This document shows, in pieces, positions 48,454 to 60,500 of a stretch of DNA of 64,000 nucleotides. The translations under genes were made by a program, and so were the position numbers. The first letter of the stretch is position 1, and the number at the start of each line of letters is the position of its first letter. The stretch is taken from assembly GCA_009103225.1 (NCBI GenBank), contig RHPI01001010.1:1-64000 (forward strand), in the 5' to 3' direction. The notes under the pieces were generated by a model, which was given only the letters and a program-made list of their open reading frames with translations, ran no database searches and was not told the DNA's origin. Source of the DNA: Chlorokybus atmophyticus. Its lineage: Eukaryota; Streptophyta; Chlorokybophyceae; Chlorokybales; Chlorokybaceae.

Positions 48454-48660
48454 TTGTACGGCTTGCGCGCAACCGATCTTCTGCCCATCGATGACGACTT
48501 GAGCGGCATGTACAGGATTTTAAAGACCTTCGACACGACGCCCGAACGGACACAGTGGCTGAGAGACATCGCTGCCGAGGTCTGCGCGGTGCCAGACTCA
48601 ACGACGCCTTTCACAAAAGAGGCGCACGACTGGCTGTGTCGGTTGGCTGCGCAGGTCTAG
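48454..48660 (+). CDS. Small hypothetical protein
   Basis: A 68-residue frame, MYGLRATDLLPIDDDLSGMY to KEAHDWLCRLAAQV, ending in TAG. Helical and charged. No family seen. It is short enough to be chance, but its composition is protein-like. Confidence 0.3.
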   Translation: MYGLRATDLLPIDDDLSGMYRILKTFDTTPERTQWLRDIAAEVCAVPDSTTPFTKEAHDWLCRLAAQV

Positions 48661-48693
48661 GCACAGTGCCCGAGAGGCGTGCGTAAATTTGCC

Positions 48694-49640
48694 CTAATGC
48701 CGCAGAAAGCCATCCAGGCGATCTCTATTCCCATTAACACTACGATCCTGAGAGGCCTGGTTGTCTCTGCCCACAATCTCTCGGCCAAGGCCATCGCTCT
48801 CGTTGATAGGGACCAGCTCTGACAAAGCGTGTTCAAGGTCGACTCGATTGTGAAGGGCAAGAGGGCGTTTGAGCATTTGGTCACGACCGGCGTCGCCATA
48901 CGCCTTCTCTGGCTCATCGCTGAACTCAAAGGCAAAACCACCCATGAATTCTGGGAACTCCTTTGACTCGAGCATGTCGACCACTGTTTGCGTGATCACG
49001 CGGATGCACTCCTCCTGCGTGTGGTCATGGTCTTCTTCCGCACTGCACCTCCCGTACTCACCGATGCACAGGGGGACCGTGGGGCAGCACTTGAACCAGT
49101 CTCTCACCACGTTCTTGACGGTCTGCCCGTGCAGACTGGTGGGCTCCACAAAGTACATGTTGATCATGGCGAAGTAGCTGCTCACGCCTGCGGCCCGCGC
49201 CATCTTTGCGGCGTCTATCTGGGCCGCAAACCCTGGGTCTAGGACCGTGCACACCGTGACCGGGAGCACCGCCAGCCTGCCAACCAGCTGCAGGGCGGGC
49301 TCCATGCGGTCCCGGTTGTACGCGGGGTCGTGCATGTACTTGTTGGTCACTACGAAACCCGCATTGGCCGGGTGACTCTTAATCTCGTACACGATGTCCG
49401 CTATGGCGGCATCCATGTCGTGGCTGACAAAGTAGTTGCATATGGGTACTAGGGTCTTGAGGCTCAGCGCGTGGCAGCGGTCAAGGAAGCTGATGTAATT
49501 GAAGGCGTCGTTGAAAGTGTAGGTCCTCACGCAGTTGGCGTGCAGCTTGTTCCTGATTGTACCCAGGTCGTTGCGGCCCGCGAAGGTGCCCTTGCCCATG
49601 TTGATCCTGCCCCACTCTCTACCCAGGGGCAGTATATGAT
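48694..49640 (-). CDS. Glycosidase-like TIM-barrel protein, intronless
   Basis: Minus-strand frame of 301 residues from a start codon at 49599, ending in TAG; the frame is open a little further upstream (LGREWGRIN), so the true N-terminus may be lost. NKLHANCVRTYTFNDAFNYI and ALSLKTLVPICNYFV look like beta strands 2 and 3 of a glycosidase barrel. AGFVVTNKYMHDP and CIGEYGRCSAEED hold candidate catalytic acids at strand ends, the GEYG Glu being the likely nucleophile. FMGGFAFEFSDEPEKAYG matches the last strands. It resembles glucanase/glucanosyltransferase-type families, without a firm assignment. The absence of introns fits its neighbours. Confidence 0.5.
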
Positions 49641-49859
49641 GTCACCGATGGCATTTTGCAAATGCTGTCCATAGAAGAACAAATCCTTACACACAGTGTC
49701 ACAGTGTCACACAGTGCTTACCTCGTTGCCAATCTTCTACTTGGTTAGGGAATGGTTGCTGACGGCCGAGGTTGCTACGTTACGGCCAAATGCGTTTGGG
49801 TTGGAGGGTCCAATTGACCCTCTGCAAGCACAACCATATGAATCATGCTGCCATCCATT

Positions 49860-50025
49860 AAAGATGCAACCCTCGCAGTTGGGCAAGAAGCAACGTGCAC
49901 AGTGTATCCAGAACGCATGCGGTCACTATGCCAGTCATGAAGCAAGCATCACAGTTTGAAGTTGAGCAAGAAGCAACGTGCACAGTGCATCAAGAACGCA
50001 TGCATTCTAGCTTGCCCATGCGACC
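49860..50025. repeat. Tandem direct repeat, about 90 bases
   Basis: GCAAGAAGCAACGTGCACAG and CAGAACGCATGC recur about 90 bases apart. Confidence 0.75.
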
Positions 50026-51520
50026 GCGGTGTCATGTGAAGTTGTTATGATGGGCTGGGTTTAAGGTGAAGGTTTAAGCGCGGGGTCTTGCTGTGATTGG
50101 TTGGCCAAGAGTGGCTGCTGATGGTTGGCGACGGTTGCCTGATTGAACACTGGGGGCGATGTGGACTTGAGGCGCCGACCTCCACGACGAGGTGCACCTA
50201 AAGATGGACCACAAGGCATCTCTTTAACTGATAGTTGGGTGCCGCTTGCTTACCTAATGGTGGCGCTGCCGCATCCAACGCTACCGCCGCCAGTTTGCCC
50301 GCCCAAATGTATGAGGCGCGAAAACGAAAATGAAGCGATTTTGAACGTTTAGTGTCCCGCACTAAAGTCGCACTTGTAGTGCGTCCTTCTCTTCTATGGT
50401 TGATGGTACGACTTATGCATTCGTACCATCCATGCTTCGTACCACCAAGGGTAAAAGTGGCTTGGGCGTAACATGTATGGTACGACAGAGGCATCTCTCG
50501 TCCAACCCCAGCCATTTGCGTACAATGGCTCTGCCACACCATTCATAGTAAGACATAGGCATTGCTCGACCAGCCCTAATGAGAGTTAGCGTGCACTCAC
50601 CCAAACAGCTTCATTGATGGCCGGATGATGGCACAAAGGGGCGTCAGGTCGATAACGGGTCGAATGTCAAGCATAGTGGACTTGGGTTTGACTAAGAGGC
50701 GGAGGACCAGGAGTAGGGGGCGGCGGCGGCGGCGGCGGCTTGCGAGAAGTCGTAGCCGTAAGAGTTCAAGCAGCGAAGCTAGCTAATACCCGGCGCCATG
50801 TCATGGATCATGGCAGGCGTCAGCAATGGGGCTGTCCAACATGCATCACCAACATTGGACAAACCAGCAGCCAAGCCATCAAGGACCATCTTCACACATA
50901 TAGCTGCTTGGTGGCTCACTTTCTGCAACAAGAAGTGAATCAGGAGCTGCAGTTCTTGGAGCCCCTTGTAAAAACATGCGGGACCAATTGCGACTGTGGG
51001 AACAAGCACAAAGGAATGCAGAGGTACCCTCAACAATCACATGCATTTCCTTGCAAGAGCCATTGATTTTTTGGCGCAGTCCATGTGACACATGTAGCAT
51101 GGCTGCAAGCCTCCACTATTCATCCATACTCACCCCACAGTCAAGCAGACATTGCGGAAGTCAGAGCAGATGGACAGAGTTGGGTGGCGGTATGTTGTTG
51201 CCAATCTCGCTGTGCATGTTGACTGCATGCACCTCCAATGCATGCCTACTTTTGCATGCTAAGATGTGCGTGAGTGTGCAAAGTCGCGCGCGCGTGCCGA
51301 GCGCAGTAGGTTGGGTTTGAGCACAGAAGCGCGTGGCCATTCGTCGGGTAGTAAACCATTTGTGCATCAACCAGCAATGCCGCAGGCGACTGTTCGAAGC
51401 AACCATCTGATGATGGTGTGACGCAGTTAACGATTGCCATTGCAGTGTCGCAAGCATGCAGCTAACCCATATGTAATTGGTTGAAAGCACCACTGTGCAC
51501 GAGGTCCTGTTGGAGCTTAT
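50026..51520. other. No confident gene; GTACCA cluster and GGC repeat
   Basis: Between 50405 and 50560 several CGTACCA and TGGTACGA motifs occur, like those of the Plavaka-like spacer. A GGC repeat lies at about 50719-50742. No coding block with splice signals was found. Confidence 0.4.
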
Positions 51521-51604
51521 ATGCAAGCCGGGATTCAATCCCATCAACTGGTCCTTCAATCCCACTTGCTAATGGGCGCGGCGGCAAAGCGGCATCAATT
51601 TAAC

Positions 51605-52163
51605 ATGCATGTTGGCCTGTTGAATCCCGACATATCCATTGCGGCAGTAGGGCATCCTGTGCCCATGGCTCACGAGCTCCATGACGAGTCTGCAATTGAG
51701 GGTGGCGGGGAGAGTGCACCCAATACCACCTTGTCAGCCCCCATGGCTGCCCATGCAGCCCACGGGCCATTGAGGTAAGTCGCTATCTTTTATGATTGTG
51801 CCTTGGTAACAATGCGTCAGGCACATGCAAGCTTATATTCATCTTTTGCAACATTGTGAGTCATCTTATCCTAGTTCCTATATACAGCCCCCCTTGCTGC
51901 ATGCACAAGTGGTCTCACCTGCCGCACCTGCTCCCCTCGCAGCCAGAGCGCATCCACCCTCCGCGGCACCAGTCCTTCATGCACTACTGTCTCCTCCACA
52001 AGCAGCACCGGTGATTGCGGGGCAACAATCCTTCTTGCCGCAACCGGCGAGACCACAGCACAATGCAACAACCGATGTAGCTTCTGGACCTACCTTACCC
52101 CACCTGCTGCAAGTTGAAGCCGGTAGTTTGCCCCAAGCTCGAGTACTTCATCAGTCACTGTGA
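51605..52163 (+). CDS. Two-exon hypothetical protein
   Basis: Exon 1 ends HAAHGPL at 51774 with donor AG|GTAAGT. Exon 2 starts at 51875 after CTTATCCTAG and reads SYIQPPLLHAQVVSPAAPAP through QARVLHQSL to TGA. The phases agree. The start codon at 51605 (MHVGLLNPDISIAAVGHPVP) is the best guess, though the frame is open upstream. Ala/Pro/His-rich, no family recognised. Confidence 0.4.
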
Positions 52164-52367
52164 TTCTTGCCGTCGACAGTTGGACACATCATTTAAGTGT
52201 TGTATGCGCATGCAGCAGGGGTCACAACCTGCCAGCGAGTCATAAGACGAGCTGGCCGCAACCCGCGTACAACCATTAGTCATGCTAGGTGGCCAGCTCA
52301 CCTCATGGGACCCCTTCAATGCGCCAACGGATGGTAATTTATGCTTCTACCATTATGTGTTTTGCGC

Positions 52368-53142
52368 CAGGCCATAGCGCAGAGTGTCTTGGATGATCAC
52401 AAGCGCCCCAGCTCGAGCAAATTTTGGGCCATGCTAGACACTATGGACGACGACGGCAGGGGGGACACTCTCCGCAAAATCAACGCCCAGGCTGTCAATG
52501 CAGGCGTGGCGAGTAGTATCTTAGACTTCTGCAGAGCCACTGGTGCCGCGGGAGAGGTGGCATAGTATTACGACAAACTGCCTGCGACCATGTTGGCTAA
52601 TATCAATTGCAACATTAACATAGCCATGGCCAAGGTGCGATAGATCGTTCGGAGAAAAGATGTGTACGTGGAGCACCTGCAGATGACCATGTTTGCCAAC
52701 AAGCTGGGCTTGTTGATTGGCTGTGTGACCGTTCAGCGCGAGCATGGGGAGTGGGTGCCACGGCTCACAGCGCAGTTTGGGTTGGAATAAAGGAGCCCCC
52801 AACTCAGTGCTGGTGGTGGGAAACACTGCTCCTGATGAGCCGGAAGCACACTGTTGGCTCCTCAAGTTTGCAAGCACCGAACAATGGTCGTGGCCTATGC
52901 ATGAAGTGCCACCGGAGGTAACAGACCTGATCGAAGAGTGGCGGAATGGCGTTGCTAATACCCCGCTACCACCGGTTGCTCACCAGGGTGCTGCGCCGAA
53001 GCCTCAGGCCTCGCCTTCGTATGCTAGGCAAGAAGTAGCCGACTGCACATCCTGCCTCCCCTCAACCACAGCCACATGCTCGCAAGAACAATTCAGCACC
53101 CTCCCTTCCTGCCGCGAAGACTCACTTGCCACCGCACATTGA
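52368..53142 (+). pseudogene. Decayed gene of unknown function
   Basis: After an acceptor-like GCGCCAG the frame reads AIAQSVLDDHKRPSSSKFWA to GAAGEVA, TAG, YYDKLPATMLANINCN to AMAKVR, TAG, IVRRKDVYVEHLQMTMFANK and LGLLIGCVTVQREHGEWVPR. A frameshift near 52785 leads to GWNKGAPNSVLVVGNTAPDE and a C-terminal stretch. The reading frame is otherwise protein-like, so two nonsense codons and a shift suggest decay. No family assigned. Confidence 0.4.
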
Positions 53143-53852
53143 CCATCTAAAGGCATCTCCATCAAGAAGCAGCGGTAGCTCGCCCTCTCCCTCTAAGCTT
53201 GCCACATTGATCCCAGCCTGTCTTGTTGGTAAAGAGATTGATCGAGGTGTCCTGAATGCTGCGCTGGAAGACAAAAGCTACATGCTCGACCTCATGAAGC
53301 AACATGAGATCGTGGAGAAACGGGAGGCAATGAAGAAGCGCAAGACTGTTGAGCGAGAAGATATCGCCTACCCTCCTCTGAGTGACACTGCGACGGAGAG
53401 CGCCTGCCAAGATGTGCAGGTTGACCCAACAAAAAGGATGAAGATTGTTGGAACAAGGGTCGCTGACAGGACTAAAAGTGCAAAGGTAAGGCATCGTTAC
53501 AATGTAGTTTGAAGAAGCACAGCGCCTTGAAGCCTCATTGGGGCTGATTGTGCGTTTTTAGTCGGCACAGGCGGGTTTACAGCGTAATGTGGCTGCTCAA
53601 AATCGTCCAGAGAGACAGCCGATGCGTCACGAGCTGCGTAAACTCGAAGCACCGACGCGCAGACGTTTTAAAGGGCTGACTCGTAGTGCAAAGGAGTTAA
53701 TCGCCCTACAATACGCCCAAGACGCGCTGCACCACCGCATGCGGCATGCTTTCAGGTGGGTGACGAAAGCATGCGATAAGTGGGAGCAAACGCGGAGAGT
53801 GCGGTCTAAACAGACCTCTGGGATTGGCCGTGGTTGGAACCTAAACACATGA
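53126..53852 (+). CDS. Hypothetical protein, basic
   Basis: Exon 1 reads MPPHIDHLKASPSRSSGSSP, then LIPACLVGKEIDRGVLNAAL and a charged helix (KQHEIVEKREAMKKRKTVER), leaving at AAAG|GTAAGG. Exon 2 begins at about 53562 after TTTTTAG in phase (SAQAGLQRNVAAQNRPE) and holds LRKLEAPTRRRFKGLTRSAK. Whether it stops at 53852 or splices at HAFR|GTGGGT near 53757 is unclear. No family recognised. Confidence 0.4.
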
Positions 53853-53929
53853 CATGGCCATCCGTAGTACATTGTTGCCCCTCGCCATCCTCGATATGAT
53901 GGTGTTGTTGCTGCCGCAGCAACTCGGCA

Positions 53930-54502
53930 ATGTGCAAGAGCTATCCGCTGAGCATATACTCCAACCTGCTGCAACAGATGTACCTGTTGATGTCGACGGA
54001 TGCGGGTCGAGATGTGTGCCAGTACCTAAGCAAATATATTGGGTGGCAAGTAGAACCATTCAAGCTGTACTTGGCTTGCTTTGGCTGGCAGTGGCTGTAC
54101 GTCAAACGGCACGTCGAGCTGATTCTGTGGAAGCTCTACAAAGATAACGATGCGGGCGAGTACACGAGTGACGACAGCCATGTCGAGGGCCTAAATAAAC
54201 GCATGCTGGACGAGATCACCAAGATCAGCAGATGGTGTTGGGCGGCCTATAGGCGTCAGGTGATCAAGCAGGCAGTGGAGCGTTATGCTGCGCCATTTAG
54301 ATGGGAGTCGCTGCGCCTACAACGCGATAACAGAGTTTGGTGGCAAAGGCAGCTTGCACACTGGCATGCACCATGCGAGCTGAATTGTCGCATTGAAGAC
54401 CCCCCCTCCCCCCCCCACCCCCGGGAATGGGGAGACGCCCTGTTGCAAGCAAGCGATGTGCCATGTCTGCATCATATACCAGCAGAAGCACGTGGCAAAT
54501 AA
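53930..54502 (+). CDS. Hypothetical protein
   Basis: A 190-residue plus frame with YLSKYIGWQVEPFKLYLACF, DDSHVEGLNKRMLDEITKIS and RWCWAAYRRQVIKQAVERYA, rich in Trp, Arg and Tyr. It ends with a Pro-rich stretch and TAA. It may be a later exon of the preceding gene. No domain recognised. Confidence 0.35.
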   Translation: MCKSYPLSIYSNLLQQMYLLMSTDAGRDVCQYLSKYIGWQVEPFKLYLACFGWQWLYVKRHVELILWKLYKDNDAGEYTSDDSHVEGLNKRMLDEITKISRWCWAAYRRQVIKQAVERYAAPFRWESLRLQRDNRVWWQRQLAHWHAPCELNCRIEDPPSPPHPREWGDALLQASDVPCLHHIPAEARGK

Positions 54503-55507
54503 ATAAAAGAAGCTACAAGCGTGTCCCATGTGCAAGCAACCTCACCAGTTTGAGTCGCCACATCTGCTGCAAGACGCCAATGTGTCGGCAGTGATTTGGG
54601 CCCCGCCTTTATGACAATTGTGCACCGTAGTTTTGTGTTGAACACATGTGAACCGTGTAGGTACATGCATATGTTGCAGCATGGTGCATGGTGCACCCAA
54701 GATCTGCTGTCGTTAGAAGCATTGGCTGTACATGTGTATGAAGACTGCCCGGCGCATGAGTCAATGCATGGCTTGCATACCTTGCTAATCCAGAACGTGA
54801 TTGACAGCAACAAACTCGGACAGCTCTCTGGGTTCTATGGAACGACAGCGCAGTATCACTCTACGATTGTAGTATTAGGCAAGTATCCTTGTACTGTAGT
54901 ACCATTGATGAATGGAGTACCATTCATGTTAGTGTAGTACCATGCATGCTCTTGTAATACTGTCCATGGTACAGTCGTGCTTCACTTGAAGTGTGACTCA
55001 TTTAGGGTTCGTAAGCTAGCCACCCTAAATTGATGCCCATACCTTGAAGTCTCGCTCAGTTGTGGGCAGCCGTGCCGATTCACATCTTTCATAATGTCGG
55101 CGACAGCAAATAATTCCCTCGTCACCTAGGAGACCATGCTTAGTGTGCCCACAATGCAATGCGTACGTATGTGCCAATGGCCGTAGGCAGCAATCGCGAG
55201 CACACTTGACCGAATGCCAGCAAGTGCAGATGGTGTGCCACAATTTTAGTGCTGCTTGCTGGCATCACACCACACACAATGTCGACGTGTTTGGCTGCCG
55301 CCTCGGCAAAGTGCTGTGCAAAGGAACTCAAGTTTTTCCATTGCTTGCAGTGCGTGTGCGAATCGTGCTCGCGCTCATGCTTCGAGTGGCGAGGGAAACC
55401 CATGCGCTTCTTCACGTGGACAACACTGGGACATGTGATTAGTGGACAGGTGGTGGAAAATGTGGAGGTAATTCGGCAGAGTGGACAGCGACGTATCACT
55501 GCATGAT
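54503..55507 (+). other. Cys-rich coding remnants
   Basis: Two frames look like parts of a zinc-binding protein: CPMCKQPHQFESPHLLQ near 54530, and CPQCNAYVCANGRRQQSR with AHLTECQQVQMVCHNF near 55145. Between them CEPCRYMHMLQHGAWC occurs in another frame. GTACCATT/AATGGTAC-like motifs cluster at 54893-54985. No full gene could be built. Confidence 0.3.
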
Positions 55508-55559
55508 ATGTTGGCGTATGCTTATTTTATGCATGTTGAAGCTGTTGTCGCATTCATAG

Positions 55560-55854
55560 CGGTCTTCCACGGTGTGGGCGTGAGCAGTTCCACCCCCTGG
55601 CCGCTGTAGAGGGGGCAGACCATCTACCATTGAACAGCGCATTGCATCGGCTACGGAATGCAGCTAAGTTGGGATGCGAGCAACTGATCGCTGTGAGTGT
55701 CAAGGTGCATTGGCCGCTGGATGGGGAATGGTATGCGGGCGTTGCGGCATTCTCTAAGCAAGCGTCAGGTCAGCATCGCTTCTTGGCGTGCGAGATTGAG
55801 GACGCATCATTTATGCATGGTGCAATGGAAAATGGCTTTGCAGGGCAGCACTAG
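55560..55854 (+). CDS. Tudor-like fragment
   Basis: The frame runs NSALHRLRNAAKLGCEQL, then SVKVHWPLDGEWYAGVAAFS and GQHRFLACEIEDASFMHG, ending in TAG. The 'VHWPLDGEWYAGVV' pattern is like a Tudor or Tudor-like fold that binds methylated protein tails, but the usual 'YDDGD' strand is only loosely matched. It may be an exon of a larger unit. Confidence 0.35.
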
Positions 55855-55859
55855 ATAGT

Positions 55860-56236
55860 ATCCGATGACAGTGATCGACCACAAACCATTAACTTTGAAG
55901 GGCACAACGTATTCGCATACACATCAGTTGACGGGGCACGCCGTATTTTGCGCCGGAGGGGAGAATGTCAGTAGCAAAGTAAGCTTGGGCGGCATTATTG
56001 TTAGTCTCTAGCCAGCACCACGGCCAGCTTTGACCACATACACGCTATTTGACAACAACTTAGACGCACACGCAGACCAAGGGCACTCGATCGATTCTGC
56101 GGCGGTGGCGTTGCAGGTGTCAGTCTATATCACGCATGCTTGTACGAGATCGGGATGGACGTAAGTCCCTCCTTTGAGTACCCGCTGCCCTTCATACACC
56201 GCAAGGTATGCACCGTGAGTGCAGGAGAATTAAGCG
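55860..56236. other. No recognisable feature
   Basis: No coding block or repeat family identified. Confidence 0.4.
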
Positions 56237-56754
56237 TGTAACGGGAAGGTATATCAAATTACCGCAAATTGACTATAAAAGCACCAAGTTTTTTATGGTC
56301 GAGTGGGCTGTGACATTGGTCATCGGAGCGTGACACTCGGGTTCGATTCCTGCCTTGCACACGAATTCCGCGGTCGTTGTTTCTCAATCCAGTAACATCG
56401 TAAATGGTCATAAGTGCCATCAGCGATGGGTCGCGACTTGCCTAATGGCAGTCGCGCCGGCGTTCAGTCGGCGCGGCAGAACGCGACCTGCCTGTCGCGA
56501 TGCTATCGGTGGGGCCGGCAGCGGTTTGCTATGCGCGCATTAACGGTATGGGCGTAAATTGGCCGGTCCTTGGGTGGTGGGGCCGGTGACCGACCCTAAT
56601 CAGACCCTTGGGATGATTCCCCAGCTGATGGGAGCCAGCTGCCGAGGACATCAGCGTTCTTAAGTGGGGGGGGAATGTAACGGGAAGGTACATTAAAACA
56701 CCACAAATCAACTATAAAAGCACCAAGTCTTTTATGGTCGAGTGGGCTGTGACA
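56237..56754. repeat. SINE-like unit with tRNA-type A and B boxes, tandem ends
   Basis: A 75-base block starting GTAACGGGAAGGTA and ending GTCGAGTGGGCTGTGACA occurs at 56237 and again at 56677. In the first copy TGGTCGAGTGG (56296, A box) is followed after 33 bases by GGTTCGATTCC (56340, B box), the polymerase III promoter of tRNA-derived SINEs. Acceptor-stem pairing is poor, so it is not a functional tRNA. The second copy ends within the A-box region and runs straight into the methyltransferase fragment. Confidence 0.5.
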
Positions 56755-57340
56755 AAGCGAGTACGAGCTCATATGGGCCAGTCCACCATGCCAGGCCTAT
56801 TCAGATGCTATCCCGGCCTCAGCGGGCGGCACATTGCACATCTTGGACACCAGGATATGATACCACTCGTCCGACATCTGCTGCTTGCAAGCCAGGTCAA
56901 GTTTGTGATTGAGAATGTGCTAGGAGCAGCTTCCGCATTTAGACCCAATTTGTTTCTTTCTGGCATGATGTTTAGCCTATCAACCTTCCGACACCGTCTG
57001 CTTGAAATACTGCCAGTGGTAGCTACCCTATCAGCACACTGCTCCCATGCGGGCAAGGCGGTTGGACTGCTATGGCTGCACTTGTCCGCTGGCGCGAAGA
57101 AGACCATCGTGACATCAAATGCGCCGCAGCAAATGTACCCGGTCTATGGTCGTCCAAGCACGAGGGGCGACATTGCTGCATGGCAAACAATGCTAGGAGC
57201 GCTATGGATCATCATCCTCGACCGTTACCACAGCGAATGCAGTTCCTCCCGCAGTGGCGGAGTGCATAGGGCGTCTCATGCTTAGAACAATGGATATGCG
57301 CTATGACTACCCTCATGTGTCATGGAACTACAAGGCTTGA
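56734..57340 (+). pseudogene. Phage-type cytosine-5 DNA methyltransferase, C-terminal part (copy 2)
   Basis: The frame carries RHLLLASQVKFVIENVLGAA (motif VI), then MMFSLSTFRHRLLE (motif VIII type) and the shared PQQMYPVYGRPSTRG. A 4-base insertion at about 57212, relative to copy 1, breaks the frame before the AVPPA motif X. The first 40 residues (from 56734) are SINE-like sequence and probably not part of the enzyme. The catalytic half is again missing, so the truncation may predate the duplication. Confidence 0.7.
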
Positions 57341-57546
57341 GTGTGGTGCACTGTACTGAGGCTTAATGCCACACGGCTGACTGATTGTTGAATGTTGCAT
57401 TCAACATTTGATGAATGTGGTGACAGTTGTGCAGTGACAGCTGCCCGATATTGTACACATCCACATGCAAAAGTCTTAGCGTACGATTAGTAATGCCTAA
57501 CCAAGTAATATACTCCAAACTCAGAGTAGTGAGACAAGTACATGTG

Positions 57547-60500
57547 TCACATAGCAGTGTAGAAAACGTTCACCCAATATCTGCCCTCTTGTACACGGGC
57601 GCTGTCGTTGTCGAACATGGGGAGCAGCTGGACAATGCCTTTTACTTGCTCCAAAGTCACGACATCGAGATGTGGACCCCGACGCTTTTCCCATTTCAGA
57701 GCGATGCACTTTGTGTCGCTCGTCACATTTAGCTTCGTGTACCAGCGGACAAACACGACCTCTTTTCAAACGAGTTCGCCGCTGCCACCCCATGCGCAAA
57801 AATAGGAGCGCCTGAGCCCACCACGTCACGTTCACACCGTCCTCATCACCTTCCGACGCAAGTGTAGAGAGCCAAGGCCGCCCATAGAACATCCCAGTTG
57901 CGCGTGCCATGCTTACTTCTGATGTCATGTACACCGCTGCGCCTCCGTTCACCACGCGAACAGCACGCCACCCGTCGACCAACTACAGCTGTACCCTCCT
58001 TACCAGCTGTCCAGGGTGGCAGGCAGCTTGTCGGCGAATGGAGTCTTCAGGGCGACTTGGCGGCTTCACGCAGACGCGCTCCAGTACGGGCTGGACTCCC
58101 TCGTTGTCAGCACATCCATCCGTAGCAACTTGTCCGTCTTCTCCATTACATTACAACACTGCTGCCGCACCTGCACCATGACTGAGCATTTTGGGAGCCA
58201 CAACCATGCCATCGTCTCTTATATATCCGCACATATATCCGGACAGCTCCATGCCTTCCGGATATGCGCCTGGTAGTCCCAGTTGTTGCCACCACGCGCG
58301 CACTGTTCGATATTTTCGGCGTGCGCCTGCTCCATGCGGTTGGCGGTAAACCAATCTGGGTCCACTGCTGACAATTGCCGATCCAAAATGAGTGAGCTGA
58401 TGCATCTTCTTGATCTTCCAACCTGACTTCGGTACAGAATATGACGACAGTAGCGGATGCAACACTGCAGATTCAAAGGCAGCTAGCTCGTTGTCGGCTG
58501 TGGTCAGGATCTCTCTTGTATATTCATGCGCCTTGAGCAACCACTTGTTCCACTGGCCAAGAGATGCGGCAGCAACTGTGAAGAAATTGTTACCCTCATT
58601 GTCGAGCAACAAACCGTTTATAATCGATCGGCAGCAGCTGCAGCATCGCCACTTTCTCCACCACCTGAAAGGAGTGGTCGGACAAGAAGAAATCTACTGT
58701 GCTTATGGGAGCCTGAAAGTGTGAAACCCGTAGAGTCGCCTTGCATGCATTTGGCTTGTGCAAATCTACTTGTGAGCACGTGTCGTTGGCTTTTGTGTTC
58801 AACAAAAAAGCAACACACAAGACCTGCTTGGCCTGCAGATTGTGTCTCATGGATGGACGCATGCACTCCTTCGCAGCGTCATACACTGCTGCAAGCAGGT
58901 GGTTAATGATGCCTCCCAGCACATGCATTGCGTTAGGGGCAAGACGAGAGTATCAGTCAGTTCCCGGCACCCGCGACTGTCGCCAACCCCACAGTGCATT
59001 TTGTTGCCAAACCATTGCCCAGTTACACGGAAAGCCATTCATCTTCACAAATGCCGGTAATTTGACCATTACCTCCTCGACATGTATGTAGTGCTGCTCT
59101 TTGAAAGCCTGGGCTGTCTGGCGTGCATTCATAACACCGCTATGCAGGTCCACCCGCAGCTGTCGTATTGCTGGTGTGTAAAAAGCCTCGGTTCTTAATT
59201 ACCGGTCCTCATCCATCTCTAACAGATTTGATTTGGTGACGAGACAAATATCGCAAGGATGTCGTGTTTGGTTGCCCGACATAATGCGTGCGAGTGTGGC
59301 AATCTCGTACAACACGACAAACTCAGATGCTTCATAAACAACATCCTCCATGCACTGTTTGCCAGCAAGTCGCATCCGGTTACAACCATGCATGCTCATT
59401 ACGTGCAAGTCGTTGATGTAGTTGGCAAGCGCGGGAAACACACGACGCTCCATGCCATTCGGGTCGATGAGCTGGGAAGGTCTGCAGGGCTGCAGACCTT
59501 CCCAGCTCGCCCGCTTCACCTCCCCTAACATTACATTCAAAGCGTCATGGAAAACCTCACGTTTTTAAATTGAGAACAATCCCTTGCCATGCGCCCAAGT
59601 GGGATGCGCGGCTACGACGTGAACCACCGGCAGAAGCGCTATCATAGCAACCCCCATGTTGCTAGCATACATGTCCCAACCGTAGTTGGCAAGCGATGCC
59701 ATCAGAGGGTAGCCAGAGCGCTTGCCCACTCTGTCCAGCGTGGTGTTGTCACTGTACAGAATGGCAGGCGCCAAGTAGGTCGCTTCCCCCACCTCTCTCC
59801 TCAGATCCACCTCCACATCCTTCCACTAATCGCCGTGGAAGGATGGCCAAAGCTGTGCTTGTTACCGCAGTACTGGAGATTAAAGCCATTAGCGGCATGT
59901 GAATTGCCATACAACCGCGCGAGCCATACCTGATCCAACCAAGAGCATTAACAGGCATGCTGGTCTTAGATTAGATACTGCTTTAGATACTGCATTTCAC
60001 AGACCTTGGCCGGCATATATGTGATGCTGATGTCCAGATCCTCCGGATCTTTAGGCTTGCGCAGGTCAGCCGTCACGTAGTTCTGATACGGCAGCACACT
60101 CGCATGTGCATATGCGACATGGCTCTGATGGTTGAAGCACATGCACCGCACACCGTGAACACACCTCAGATTGAGAGAAAGCAATTGTGGTCCGGAGGTA
60201 GCTGGCCATATGCACACCGGTCTCCCACTGGAGCTCTTCACTCAGGAAGTGTGCATTTCGGATGCACTTGATGATCCGCCCCATGTTGGAGGCCGACAGA
60301 CCTTGGCCGTTGTTGCACTGCACGAATGCCACTGCAAGAGCATTCTCCGAGCCATACCACACGACGCGTGAAAATTGGACGCCCCCACTTCCATGTTGGC
60401 GTGCCACAGGTTTCTCATACACACGCACACATCAAAAACCCTTGTTCACTTCCTCCTCCTCCTGTTGCTGCTTTGCGTGTGTCTCCTCAAGGGGTTCTTC

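Noticed and set aside
56296-56361. Functional tRNA gene
   Set aside because: A and B boxes are present, but acceptor and other stems do not pair well; SINE-like origin is more likely.
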